The position numbers were made by a program, and so were the translations under genes. A stretch of DNA of 64,000 nucleotides from Candidatus Nanopelagicales bacterium (GTDB taxonomy: Bacteria > Actinomycetota > Actinomycetes > S36-B12): contig JABAYF010000020.1 in NCBI GenBank assembly GCA_018609125.1, positions 24,563 through 88,562 on the forward strand, written 5' to 3'. Shown one piece after another: positions 48,835 through 59,800 of the stretch. The notes below the pieces were generated by a model. It was not told the DNA's origin. It did no database searches and saw only the letters and a program-made list of their open reading frames with translations. Numbering within the stretch: the first letter of the stretch is position 1; each line of letters opens with the position of its first letter.

Positions 48835-50037
48835 ATGTCGAACCCGATCGTGCTACCCCCGTTGGTCGAGCCCGCCACCGACCTCAGCATCGATGAGGTG
48901 CGTCGTTACAGTCGCCATCTGATCATCCCCGATGTGGGAATGAATGGTCAGAAGCGCCTGAAAAACGCCCGCGTCCTATGCGTGGGCGCAGGGGGCCTGG
49001 GCTCACCGGCATTGATGTATCTCGCCGCTGCCGGTGTTGGCACCTTGGGCATCGTGGAGTTCGACGTGGTGGATGAATCCAATCTTCAGCGTCAAATCAT
49101 CCATGGCGCGAGCGATATTGGTCGGCCCAAGGCAGAAAGCGCCCGCGACAGCATCAAGGAGATCAACCCCTACGTCGACGTGATCATGCACGAAGAGCGG
49201 CTGGACTCCACCAATGTGATGGGGATCTTCGCCGACTACGACCTGATCGTTGACGGCACCGACAACTTCGCAACGCGCTACCTGGTCAACGATGCCTGCG
49301 TTCTGCTCAATAAGCCCTATGTCTGGGGATCAATTTTTCGATTCGATGGACAGGCCAGTGTTTTCTGGTCTGAATTTGGCCCGTGCTACCGCTGCCTCTA
49401 CCCCGAACCCCCGCCTCCGGGCATGGTGCCTTCGTGCGCAGAGGGTGGCGTACTGGGCGTGCTGTGCGGTTCTATCGGTTCCATCCAGGTGACCGAGGCG
49501 ATTAAGTTGATTGTTGGCATCGGCGAACCTCTGGTGGGTCGACTGAAGGTGTATGACGCACTGGAAATGACCTACCGCGAGGTTCGGGTACGTAAAGACC
49601 CTGATTGCGCGGTGTGCGGTGAGCATGCCACCGTTACCGAACTCATTGACTACGAGGCTTTTTGCGGGTCCATTTCAACCGAGGCTGCCGATGCTGCACG
49701 AGACTCCACCATCAACGTTCGTGAACTCAAGCAGATGCTCGATGAACGCGAACGAGGCGAACGAGACTTCGTTCTCATTGATGTGAGAGAGCCGGTTGAA
49801 TGGGAAATCTCCCAGATTCCCGGCGCCATTTTGATTCCCAAGGGTGAGTTCATGGATGGATCCGCGTTAGAGAAACTACCCACCGATAAACCTGTTGTAC
49901 TGCACTGCAAAGTGGGCGGAAGGTCGGCTGAAGCATTGGCCGTGGTGAAGGGCGCAGGCTTTACCGATGCCATCCATGTGGGCGGCGGAATTGCAGCTTG
50001 GGTTGACCAGATCGAGCCACACCAGGCTGCCTACTAG
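48835..50037 (+). CDS. moeZ: Adenylyltransferase/sulfurtransferase MoeZ (E1-like plus rhodanese)
   Basis: RYSRHLIIPDVGMNGQKRLKNARVLCVGAGGLGSPALMYLAAAGVG; rhodanese LHCKVGGRSAEAL; start at MSNPIVLPP. Confidence 0.95.
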   Translation: MSNPIVLPPLVEPATDLSIDEVRRYSRHLIIPDVGMNGQKRLKNARVLCVGAGGLGSPALMYLAAAGVGTLGIVEFDVVDESNLQRQIIHGASDIGRPKAESARDSIKEINPYVDVIMHEERLDSTNVMGIFADYDLIVDGTDNFATRYLVNDACVLLNKPYVWGSIFRFDGQASVFWSEFGPCYRCLYPEPPPPGMVPSCAEGGVLGVLCGSIGSIQVTEAIKLIVGIGEPLVGRLKVYDALEMTYREVRVRKDPDCAVCGEHATVTELIDYEAFCGSISTEAADAARDSTINVRELKQMLDERERGERDFVLIDVREPVEWEISQIPGAILIPKGEFMDGSALEKLPTDKPVVLHCKVGGRSAEALAVVKGAGFTDAIHVGGGIAAWVDQIEPHQAAY

Positions 50038-50046
50038 ACTGCGCCG

Positions 50047-50790
50047 GTGCGTGGAGCCGGGACACTGCTGAATATGGCAGCGATTATTGTCGGCTCCGGT
50101 CTAGGCATTCTGCTCGGTTCTCGCCTTCCCGATCGCACTCGCGAACTGACCACCCAAGCCCTCGGGCTGGTTGTCCTTGTGGTTGCTGCGCTCAATGTTG
50201 CCGCTCTCCTCGATGCTGACTGGATTGGCGATGTCGGCTCGGCTGCACCCATCTTGATCTGCCTTGCCGCTATCGTGATCGGCGGCGTTATTGGTTCGCT
50301 ATTACGCATCGAAGCGCGCCTAGAGGGGATGGGCGGATGGCTCCAGCGGCGCTTCTCCCACAAAGAGGGCAGCGAGGAACGACGACGCTTCATTGAGGGG
50401 TTCGTCGACGCGTCGCTGCTGTTTTGCATCGGTCCGTTGGCGATCCTCGGTGCCCTCAGCGATGGGCTGGGCCAAGGAATCGAACAGTTGGCGCTGAAGT
50501 CCACCCTCGATGGCGTTGCATCGGTGGCATTTGCCGCCACGCTCGGTTGGGGCGTTGCGCTATCTGTCATCCCGGTAGGCATCTTGCAGGGGGTCATTAC
50601 GCTACTTGGCATCGGCGTGGGCAGCGTTGTTGCCGCATCCGTCGTTGCCTCCATTACGGCAACCGGCGGGATCTTGATCATCGGTATCGGGCTGCGCCTC
50701 TTGCGCGTCAGCACGCTTGCGGTGGGGGATCTACTACCGGCGTTGGTGGTGGCACCGCTATTGACGCTGCTTGTGACCCAGTTCTACTAG
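50047..50790 (+). CDS. DUF554 membrane protein
   Basis: GTLLNMAAIIVGSGLGILLGSRLPDR; FVDASLLFCIGPLAILGALSDGL. Confidence 0.92.
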   Translation: MRGAGTLLNMAAIIVGSGLGILLGSRLPDRTRELTTQALGLVVLVVAALNVAALLDADWIGDVGSAAPILICLAAIVIGGVIGSLLRIEARLEGMGGWLQRRFSHKEGSEERRRFIEGFVDASLLFCIGPLAILGALSDGLGQGIEQLALKSTLDGVASVAFAATLGWGVALSVIPVGILQGVITLLGIGVGSVVAASVVASITATGGILIIGIGLRLLRVSTLAVGDLLPALVVAPLLTLLVTQFY

Positions 50791-50990
50791 ACGGTTGAGG
50801 TGAAGCCAGCTTTTTTGTGGGAGCCATCGCAAAAAGGCTTCTTAGCCGATCCGCCGCAGCGGCACAGGTAGGTGCGATCAGATTCTTCCATCGGTTCCCC
50901 AGCGCTGTTGGTTACCGTGGTCAAACCCTTGACTTCCAGTGGTCCGTCGGTGAGTGGGGTAATCGTTACTGCGTCATCGCTCATAACCAA
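50787..50990 (-). CDS. CDGSH iron-sulfur domain protein
   Basis: YLCRCGGSAKKPFCDGSHKKAGF. Confidence 0.93.
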   Translation of the reverse strand: MVMSDDAVTITPLTDGPLEVKGLTTVTNSAGEPMEESDRTYLCRCGGSAKKPFCDGSHKKAGFTSTV

Positions 50991-51011
50991 ACAATAGCAA
51001 CCGGCGCAGAC

Positions 51012-53519
51012 CTAGAGGGCACCCTTCTTGGTCAGCCAATTGAAGGCGAAGTAGCCCGGGACCGTGGGTATCCAAAAAGTGATGAGGCGGAAAAGCAGAA
51101 CACTGGATACGGCTACACCGCCGGGGAGCCCGGCCGCGGTGAGTCCGGCGGCCAGCGCGGCTTCGACGGCGCCAAGACCGCCGGGGGTGGGGGCTACCTG
51201 GCCGATCGTTGCACCCGCCAGATACACCACCGCGATCGCTGCCACATTCAGATCGCCATCGAATGCCCGCACGCAGGCCATGAGAGTAATGATGTAGCCG
51301 AAGTTGAGCAGCAGGATGCCACCAATGCCTTCCAGCAACTTGGTGGGTCGTTGAGCCACCGTAATCAGTCGAGGAATTACCTCGCGCAAGAGCGGGCGCA
51401 GCCGACTAAAGCCCGTGCGGCGCACCCAGGGAATAGCGAAGGCAATGATGATGAGCAGCGCGACGACGATCGCGGCTATCACCGCCCACGGTGGCGGATC
51501 GAAGGTGAAGTCTGACTGTGTTCCGGCAGCGATGGCGAAGCCACTGAGTAAAACGATGTGAACGGCGAAAGCACCCACCTGGGATACCCCAACGCTGGCG
51601 GCGGCAAGGGCTGGGTGCAGCCCAGCTTTGGTGAGGTAACGCAGATTGATGGCGATTGCGCCGAGCGTGGGGGGTGAAACAAGTGTGGCAAAGTCGCCTG
51701 CGATCTGAGCAAGGACGGTGCGCCGCAACGATAATCGTTCGGGTACGAATCCACTGAGCGACCATGCAGCACCAGGATATGTGGCAATCGCTGCGATAAA
51801 TGCTATGGCAAGCCAGGTGAGAGAGGCACTGGTAACGAGCGTGACCAGGTCGACCTGAGCAAGTTGAGATAGTAAAACGTAGGCTGCGATCCCGCCTACG
51901 ACAATCATGATCAAAGTGCGCGGCTTGATGCGTTCTAGGCGTATCTGCTCGACGTCGCCGTCGGGCCGAATTTCCACCAGAGCATCGCGCAACGCGACCA
52001 TGAGATCTCGTCGCTTTCGCATGGCCTTGCGGGTTGGTTCAGAGAGCGCAACCGGCTGAAGTACGGGTAGAGCGCGGGCGAGGGTGCTAACGCCGAGTAC
52101 CTGACGCCCGGTGCGGACAGCCCGATCGGCGCCCACGATCATGGCCAGCGTGCACAGCAATTCGGCGATGTCGATGCGTTGGGTCACATCGCTGGCAGCA
52201 ACCAGGCCCCGTGACTCACCCAGGAGGTAGATTTGTCCATCAGAATCGCGCAGCAGGTTATCTGCGGTAAGTGCGCGGTGGGCCATTTGATGGGTGTGCA
52301 GGTTGTGCACCGCCTGCCAGGTAGCGCGCAGATCATCATCGGTGAGGTCAGCGTTGGTCACCTGCGAGAACCGCTGTCCAACGACGAACTCGTAGCCGAG
52401 AAGGGTGGAATCGGGTCCAACCTCGCTGGCAAGCAATAGTCGAGGCACGGGAATGTGGGCTGATTCGCAGGCGTAGGCCATGAGTGCGGCATGGTCTAGG
52501 GAGCGGCGCATGTTGAAGCTGGAATCTGCTGATTCTTCGCGCAGCCGCAATGCTCGCCACGCTGAGCGGAGGAGTCCGGCCCCTTCTAAATCTCGGTCAA
52601 AGACGACCACCTCCATGGGGCCTCCGTCGCGCGTGGTCGCTCGATAGCGGCGACCCACCGAGGTACTGCGCGAGGCGCGCAGCATGGACAGGGGGTAGGA
52701 ACCGCGTGCCATCGCGTCGGCTACCTGGACGCCGGATGGCCGAGTGGTTGGGGTGCCTAACGCATAGCGCAGCAGCAATCCGATCATCCAGCCGACGAAC
52801 ACGGTGATGGCGAGCCCGGGTACGGCCGTGGCACCGCTGAGTAGGGCGACGATGAGGAGGGAAGAGATGACGACCACGCTGAGGGCGTTCCAGGGACGTC
52901 GGCTGAGCAGGCGAGCGATGGTCACGAAACTGACGAGTCCGGCAATGACGGGTGCGGTGAGGCTGACGCCGCTGGTGCCTGAGCCGGTGAGTGCGGCGTT
53001 GAACTGTGCCGAAGCGTACTCACCGACCAAAAAATTGGTTGCGGTGAGCGTGATGACGGTGACGAGTAACCCGAGGAGGGCGTCAAAGAGTTGGCGCACA
53101 CGACGGCGAATGACAAGGTTGATGGCCGCCGCAAAAGGCAGACCAACCAGACCCAGGCCGGCCACAATATTGAGCGTCAGCACGACCACTGCCGGCAGAC
53201 GATCGGTTCCAGAAAGGATGTCCTCTTCGATGCCCTCGGTGGTCCCGGAGGCGAAAAAGGCCAGCGCCACGACACCGGCTATGACGACCAAGGCCAGCAC
53301 GAACCGGGCGAGGTCGAGGGGGCGGCGCAGACGCCGGGGGATGACTCCGTCTTCGATCACCACCGTTGCTTGCACATCTGACGCGGTGGGGTCCTGGCCT
53401 GGCCGGGGAAGTGCGACGGTGACCTGGTCTTCGGTGACGGGATGCTCATTGCCCAGGTGCTCCGGGCCGGGCGCGCCCGGCGTCGAATGTTCGCCAGCGG
53501 CGTCAGCCGGCGACGACAT
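51012..53519 (-). CDS. LPG-synthase-TM (flippase-like) membrane protein with internal kinase-like domain
   Basis: N-terminal TMs; kinase-like YEFVVGQRFSQV...HRALTADNLLRDSDGQIYLLGE; C-terminal TM APTPGGLGAVEAALAAGLTAAGLPGG. Confidence 0.87.
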   Translation of the reverse strand: MSSPADAAGEHSTPGAPGPEHLGNEHPVTEDQVTVALPRPGQDPTASDVQATVVIEDGVIPRRLRRPLDLARFVLALVVIAGVVALAFFASGTTEGIEEDILSGTDRLPAVVVLTLNIVAGLGLVGLPFAAAINLVIRRRVRQLFDALLGLLVTVITLTATNFLVGEYASAQFNAALTGSGTSGVSLTAPVIAGLVSFVTIARLLSRRPWNALSVVVISSLLIVALLSGATAVPGLAITVFVGWMIGLLLRYALGTPTTRPSGVQVADAMARGSYPLSMLRASRSTSVGRRYRATTRDGGPMEVVVFDRDLEGAGLLRSAWRALRLREESADSSFNMRRSLDHAALMAYACESAHIPVPRLLLASEVGPDSTLLGYEFVVGQRFSQVTNADLTDDDLRATWQAVHNLHTHQMAHRALTADNLLRDSDGQIYLLGESRGLVAASDVTQRIDIAELLCTLAMIVGADRAVRTGRQVLGVSTLARALPVLQPVALSEPTRKAMRKRRDLMVALRDALVEIRPDGDVEQIRLERIKPRTLIMIVVGGIAAYVLLSQLAQVDLVTLVTSASLTWLAIAFIAAIATYPGAAWSLSGFVPERLSLRRTVLAQIAGDFATLVSPPTLGAIAINLRYLTKAGLHPALAAASVGVSQVGAFAVHIVLLSGFAIAAGTQSDFTFDPPPWAVIAAIVVALLIIIAFAIPWVRRTGFSRLRPLLREVIPRLITVAQRPTKLLEGIGGILLLNFGYIITLMACVRAFDGDLNVAAIAVVYLAGATIGQVAPTPGGLGAVEAALAAGLTAAGLPGGVAVSSVLLFRLITFWIPTVPGYFAFNWLTKKGAL

Positions 53520-53613
53520 TCTCGGATCGGTCACCCCATGATGGTTGCAGACACCGGACTTGATCAGCATCAGCACCGCGGTAGGTGTCATAGGAACGTG
53601 CTCCAATAATGAT

Positions 53614-56600
53614 GTGAATGATGACGCGCCGGAGTGGCTGGGAGATCAGATCCAGCAGCAGGTCATTGCTCACGACTTGGGCCCCCTGCTTTATCTCGGT
53701 GCGCCGGGCACGGGTACCACCACGGCTCTGGCGGCCGCGGCAGCCAGGCGTACCCGTCAGGTAGGACCCGGTGGGGTGTGGGTTCTCACCCTGGGGCGTC
53801 CTGCAGCCACCGCAATGCGGGCCGCCCTGGCCGGGTTTATCAAAGCGGGAGTCCTTCCCACGGTCACCAGTCCCCATGGCCTGGCGCTGAGCATTGTGCG
53901 CACTTACGGCCGCACCGACGATCGCCTCGGCAGCGAGCGCGCTGTTCGGTTGCTCTCCGGTGCTGAAGAAGACCTGCGTATCCACGAATTGATCCGCGGC
54001 ACGGTCGAAGACCGCACGGTGACCTGGCCAGCCCATCTCAGCGAAGCTCTCCCGACCCTTACCTTTGCCAACGAGGTTCGCGCTTTCTTGACTCGCTACC
54101 GTGCTGAGTCAGCCGTTGGTCTGGGGCTGAGTGGCTTTTCGATTCATGCCGCCGACCGTGCTGCCGAACTTCGCCGCGCGCTGATGGAATTTGCCGAGAT
54201 TGAAGCACAAACAGCCGCGCTAGAAAACAGCGTTGACTATGCCGGACTCATCGAGTTAGCCGAGCGCATTGCCAGCCGCGATGAGGTGCGTGAGCGGCTC
54301 CATCGTCAGGTGCGTGGAGTTTACGTAGATGAGTACCATGATTTTGATCTGCTGCAGGCACAACTCCTCGAGCGCATTGCCGGTGCAGACATTCCCTTCG
54401 TGGTCGCGGCCAACCCGGTCAAGCAGGTGCTGGGTTTCCGCGGTTCCGATGCTCAGGTCGTCGGTGACTTCCTCCAGCGCCATTCCCCATATGTGATTGC
54501 TACGCAATCACATCGCGGCTGCGCTCTTACCCATCAGGTGCTTCGCCGGGTGCTGCCAACGCCAAGTATTCAAGGTCTTGCGATCACAGATTCCCGAAAG
54601 ATTGCGCAGCCTCAGTCGGTGCAATCATCACCAACAACGGCCATGCAGGTATGTCGGCACGAATCCACCGGAGACCTGCTGGCCTACCTCGCCCACGATG
54701 TCACCGCTGCCCTTCTCGACGACGGTGTGCCCTGGCAGAACATGGCCGTCATCGCGCGCGGTTCTGGCATCCTCATGGCAGCCCAGCGAGTCCTTCATTC
54801 TCACGGCGTCCCGGTGCACGTCTTGGCCGAGGACATGCCGTTGCCCGACGAACCCGCCGTGGTGCACCTGCTGGCCGCAACACATGCGGCAGTGGATCCG
54901 CAGTCACTGACGGTCGCAGCGGCAGCAGATCTCATCGCCGGACCCATTGGCGCCGGTGACCCGCGTGAGTCGCGTGAGCTTGCCCGCCGATGGCGGCACG
55001 CGTTGCGACAGTCCACTCCCCAAGATCCACCGCCACCCTTTGGTCAACTGCAGCGAGATGCCCTCGTCGCTGTTGCTACCGGCGCTACTCCAGCGCTCCC
55101 GGTCGAGGTGCGCAACCTAGCCGGCGCGCAACGCCTGGTGGCGCTCGGCGAACTCCTCGCCCAGGCTCACCAACTTCTCGATTCGGGGCCCGGTGTGGTG
55201 ATGTGGCAGGTCTGGAGTGAATCACTGCCCGATACCGATGGCCACCCATGGCCGCGTCGGCTCGAGCGCTCTGCCCGGGCCGGACACACGCTTAGCGACC
55301 ATAATCTGGATGCGATCCTGGCGCTCTTCGCCACCGCGCAACGACTCACCGAGAGGTACAACGGTGTGGTCGGCGTTGAGAACTTCCTCACCGCCGTCGC
55401 GGGCCAGCGCATTGCTGCAGAGTCGATCGGAGCCCGACGCGGCCGCCTGGGTCGTGCCGTCACGCTGCTCACCGCTCACCAGGCCCGAGGTCAAGAATGG
55501 GATCGAGTTTTCGTACTTGATGCCCAAGAAGGTCGCTGGCCGCAGTCGTCGCTGCGCCGAGGACTGATCGATGTGGAGGCGATTTTCCACCCGGAACTTT
55601 CCTCAGATTCTGAAACGGCGAGCGCACAGGTGGTGGCGGGTGAACGCCGCCTTTTCGGATTGGCGCTGTCTCGGGCGCGGCAACGCACGTCGGTGTACTG
55701 CGTGGATGCTGCTGAAAGCAGTGGCGACCAGCCGAGCCGATTCGTCGAAGAGATGGTTGCTGAGGGTGTGGAGGATCAGTGGCGGGAAGGTCGCCCGGCA
55801 CGCCCACGCACACTCACCGGGCTCATCGCAGCTTTACGTTCAGAACTCATTGACCCTCGCGCCAGCACCGAGCAGATAGCCGATGCGGCAACGCAGCTGG
55901 CTGCACTGGCCATGCTCACCGACGAACATGACACGCCCATGGTGGAGTTAGCCCATCCCGACACGTGGTGGCACGAACATGCCCTCACCATGAGCGAGCG
56001 CCCCTTGAACCCGGTTGATCAACCGGTGGAGTTATCACCGTCAACCCTAGAATCAATCTCCACCTGCCCCCTGCGTTGGTTTCTCCAGACCCAGGCCAGG
56101 GCTGGCCAAAATTCATCCACGGCGGCACCGATCGGGCGCCTTGTTCATGCTCTGGCCGATGCTGTGCAGCGCAATGAAATACCGCCAGAGCCGGCAGCCC
56201 TGCAAGCGTGGCTTGATCGTGCGTGGCCAGCACTTCAGATCGCGGTCCCCTGGTACTCCACCGCTCAACGAGTCCAGATCTATGCTGCGCTTGACCGACT
56301 CTGTCGATACCTACGCGTTCAGGCTGCACCCGAGGTATTTAGCGAACGCATGATTCAGGTCGTGATCCAGTTAGATCAATTGGCCGGGCTGCTCGACACC
56401 GGTGTTCAATTTTCTGATGCCATTTCGATGCGGGGAAGACTCGATCGCTTAGAGCGGGGCGCAGATGGCAGTTGGAACGTCATCGACTTTAAGACTTCAA
56501 AGACAAAACCCACCCAGGCCGAAGTCGATGCGCATCTTCAACTTGGTCTCTACCAGGCCGCAATTCTTTCCGGTGCCCTCGCGGCCGAAGGAGATCCAGG

Positions 56601-56889
56601 ATTGACCACCACGGGCCGCACTACTGACGTCCCCGTCGTTTCTGGTGCCTCCTTGGTGCAACTGACCTTCGACACGGGAACTACTGATGCTTCCCCGAAA
56701 GTCCAGGCGCAAGCAGCGATCACCGAGCAGGTCGACCCGTCATGGCTCATGGATGGAATCGTCGACGCGGTGCACACCATTCGAACCGAAGACATCAGCG
56801 CCCGGCCAGGAAAGCACTGTCGCAGTTGTTCATTCACCATGATGTGCCCGGCCAGAATTGATCCGGAGGTCCTCACCGATGACGACTGA
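53614..56889 (+). CDS. adnA: AdnA-like UvrD-family helicase/RecB-nuclease fusion
   Basis: Degenerate P-loop GAPGTGTTTAL; GVYVDEYHDFDLLQAQLLERI; C-terminal RGRLDRL...WNVIDFKTSK and CRSCSFTMMCPA; directly precedes adnB. Confidence 0.85.
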   Translation: MNDDAPEWLGDQIQQQVIAHDLGPLLYLGAPGTGTTTALAAAAARRTRQVGPGGVWVLTLGRPAATAMRAALAGFIKAGVLPTVTSPHGLALSIVRTYGRTDDRLGSERAVRLLSGAEEDLRIHELIRGTVEDRTVTWPAHLSEALPTLTFANEVRAFLTRYRAESAVGLGLSGFSIHAADRAAELRRALMEFAEIEAQTAALENSVDYAGLIELAERIASRDEVRERLHRQVRGVYVDEYHDFDLLQAQLLERIAGADIPFVVAANPVKQVLGFRGSDAQVVGDFLQRHSPYVIATQSHRGCALTHQVLRRVLPTPSIQGLAITDSRKIAQPQSVQSSPTTAMQVCRHESTGDLLAYLAHDVTAALLDDGVPWQNMAVIARGSGILMAAQRVLHSHGVPVHVLAEDMPLPDEPAVVHLLAATHAAVDPQSLTVAAAADLIAGPIGAGDPRESRELARRWRHALRQSTPQDPPPPFGQLQRDALVAVATGATPALPVEVRNLAGAQRLVALGELLAQAHQLLDSGPGVVMWQVWSESLPDTDGHPWPRRLERSARAGHTLSDHNLDAILALFATAQRLTERYNGVVGVENFLTAVAGQRIAAESIGARRGRLGRAVTLLTAHQARGQEWDRVFVLDAQEGRWPQSSLRRGLIDVEAIFHPELSSDSETASAQVVAGERRLFGLALSRARQRTSVYCVDAAESSGDQPSRFVEEMVAEGVEDQWREGRPARPRTLTGLIAALRSELIDPRASTEQIADAATQLAALAMLTDEHDTPMVELAHPDTWWHEHALTMSERPLNPVDQPVELSPSTLESISTCPLRWFLQTQARAGQNSSTAAPIGRLVHALADAVQRNEIPPEPAALQAWLDRAWPALQIAVPWYSTAQRVQIYAALDRLCRYLRVQAAPEVFSERMIQVVIQLDQLAGLLDTGVQFSDAISMRGRLDRLERGADGSWNVIDFKTSKTKPTQAEVDAHLQLGLYQAAILSGALAAEGDPGLTTTGRTTDVPVVSGASLVQLTFDTGTTDASPKVQAQAAITEQVDPSWLMDGIVDAVHTIRTEDISARPGKHCRSCSFTMMCPARIDPEVLTDDD

Positions 56890-59800
56890 CCACCACCACG
56901 ACCCGGTGTACCCCGCTATGTATGCCGGACTTGGGTTCCACCCGAGCGAAGCGCAGTGGAATGCCATCAGCGCACCGCTGCGTCCGGCCAGCATCGTTGC
57001 TGGTGCGGGCACCGGAAAGACGGCCGTCATGGCGGCTCGCGTCCTGTGGTCGATCCTGACCGAGGCGGTCGCTCCCGATGCGGTGCTGGGTTTGACCTTC
57101 ACCAACAAGGCGGCTGCAGAACTGCTTCAGCGAATTCGGAGTCACCTCGGCGCCGTCGTGCAATCGGGGCACCATCAACCGGTAGTCGATGCCGGTGAAC
57201 CCACCGTGTCTACCTACCACTCCTTTGGCGCCGCCATCATTTCTGAGTACGGGCCGTGGAGCGGGCTGGAGTCCAACGGAGAGGTCCTCACCGAAGTTGC
57301 CCGCGCCCAACTAGCCACCCGGGTGATATCTGAAACCGACCTGGACATGACCGTTTTCGATGTCAGCCCACCCACGGTGGCTGCCATGGTCTCGGCCCTG
57401 GATAACACGTTGTCTGATCTTGATATTTCGACGACGCAACTGCGCGCTCACTCCGTTGAATTGCAAGCGCAACTGCACCGGATCGCCCAGGCGGTCTCGC
57501 TGCAAAAAGCCGCCACCGAGATCTTGCATACGGCCGGACAACGCATCGTTCTGGCTGATCTCGTTGATCAATTTCGCGAATCCAAATCCCAGCGCCACCT
57601 CATAGATTTCGCCGACCAGTTGCGGCTGAGTTTGCAACTGGTGCGTACTTTCCCTCAGATCACCACTGATCTTCGTTCGCGGTTCGCTCTGGTGTTACTC
57701 GATGAGTACCAAGACACCTCGGTGTCGCAGCGCAAACTACTTCAGGAAGTTTTCGGCCAGGGTCACCCGATTACCGCGGTCGGCGATCCGTGTCAGTCCA
57801 TCTACGGCTGGCGCGGTGCGAGTGTGGACAACATCGATCAGTTCGGGCACCACTTCCCCCGAATCGATAATCCTGACTTTCCGGTTCCCGCGGATCAATA
57901 TCCGTTGACTCAGAATCGTCGGTCGGCACCGGAAATCATCGAGTTGGCGAATGAAATTGCGCGCCCGCTGCGTGAGGTTCATGCCGGTGTCCAACCATTG
58001 CAATCGGCGCCGGATGTGGCCAAGTCCGGTCACCTGCGCGTGGGTCTGTGGGATACGGCAGACGATGAAATCGAATGGGTGGCTGATTCCGTTGCTGCGG
58101 CGAGTGCGGCCCCTGATGCAACGTGTTCAGACATTCTTGTGCTCGCTCGCACCGGTGATCAACTTCGGCTCATGGCTAAGGCTCTTCGTGCTCGGCGTGT
58201 GCCGGTACAGATCTCTTCGGGCCAGGCGCTCTTTACCCACCCGGTTGTTATTGAACTCATTGCCTACATGCAGGTGGCACACGATCCAACGGCCAATACC
58301 GCGTTTGTGCGCATCGCCTCGGGCCCGCGATGGCGCATCGGCCCGCGAGATCTAGCAATTCTCGGTCGCTTCGCCGAGTCGATTCTTGATCCCACCGAGG
58401 GCTACCGCAGCATGGCTGACCGGTCGCTGCCGGAGCGAGTCATCGGAAGCGTGGAAGGAATCGACCCCAGCGAACAGATCAGTCTGAGCGATGCCTGTTT
58501 TGTCATCGCCGCACCCTCAGTCGAAACCGCCGGGATCCATGAGTTAAGTGGACAGGCTCGTCAGCGACTCACCCAACTTGCACAACAGATTCAGCGGTTG
58601 CGCCGCCACAGCGCAGACTCACCCCGCGATCTCGTGCAACGCATTCTTTCCATCACCGGTGCGGGTGTGGAGTTTTTGGTTGGCGACCCAGACCAGGCGG
58701 CCGATAATGCCCGGGCGATCCAAGAACTCATCAACCTCGCCGGGAAATTTAACGATCTAGATTCTCGAACGAACGTGGCGGCATTTTTGGCTTATGTTGC
58801 AGCGGTACATAGCGGTTTCGACGGACCAGATATCGCCCCGGGTCCGACCCGCGATGCTGTTCGAGTGATGACGGTGCACTCGGCCAAGGGGCTGGAGGCA
58901 CCGCAGGTGTTTATCATCGGGCTCACCAAGTCGCTCTTCCCCTCGGCTAAAGCTGTGCATCGATGGCCGAAACGAGCCGATGTGGTGCCCTGGGCGCTAC
59001 GCAATGACGCCCCACCGAACCTGGTGAGTTTTCCACCGCTGCAATTCACCCCGGCCAAGTCTCCGACCGCCACGGAATTCAAAGAGTTTAACGCTGCAAG
59101 CAGGGAATATGAACTTATCGAGGAACGTCGCCTCCTCTATGTCGCTGTCACGCGCGCTGAACATCAATTGACCTTGACCGGTCACGGCTGGAAGCCCTAT
59201 AGCAACACGTTCCAAGGCGCCAGCGATTTCTTGTGGGAGGCATATGATTTCTGTCAAGATCACCAGGGCGAGATTGTGCACTGGGTGGAGGATCCGGCAA
59301 AGGGCGCAACGAATCCCCTGTTTGACCAGCATCGGGTTGGTGTGCGCTGGATGTCGGCGGAGCAACCCGAAGAGATCCACCAGCGCGCATCAGCGGCCGT
59401 GCGTCAGGCGATGAGCAGCCTGGCCGGCAACACGACGCAGGAACTGCTCAATCATTTGAGTCCGCAGGTGCAATCGGCACTAGCCCAATCGCAGCAGGAG
59501 GCCTCAAGCGGTGGCCTCCCCGGACAGGTATCGGTCACTGAACTGACCAGATACCTGGCTGATGCGCCGGCCATGTTGGCAATTTTTGATCGTCCGATGC
59601 CTAGGCCCCCCAGCGCTGCGGCTCACCGAGGGGCCTGGGTGCATTCCTGGATCGAGCAGCAGCTTGGTTCTGACCATTTGCTCGACCTTGATGACATTCC
59701 TGGTTCAGCAGACGATGAACTCACCCTGCGTGTCGATCCGATCAAACTGAAAGAGGCTTTCGCTGCCACCCCCTTCGCCCATCTTGCGCCACTAGCGGTG

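Noticed and set aside
52804-53541. 245-aa ORF antisense to the LPG-synthase-TM gene
   Set aside because: Shadow ORF, T/S/R-rich, no motifs.
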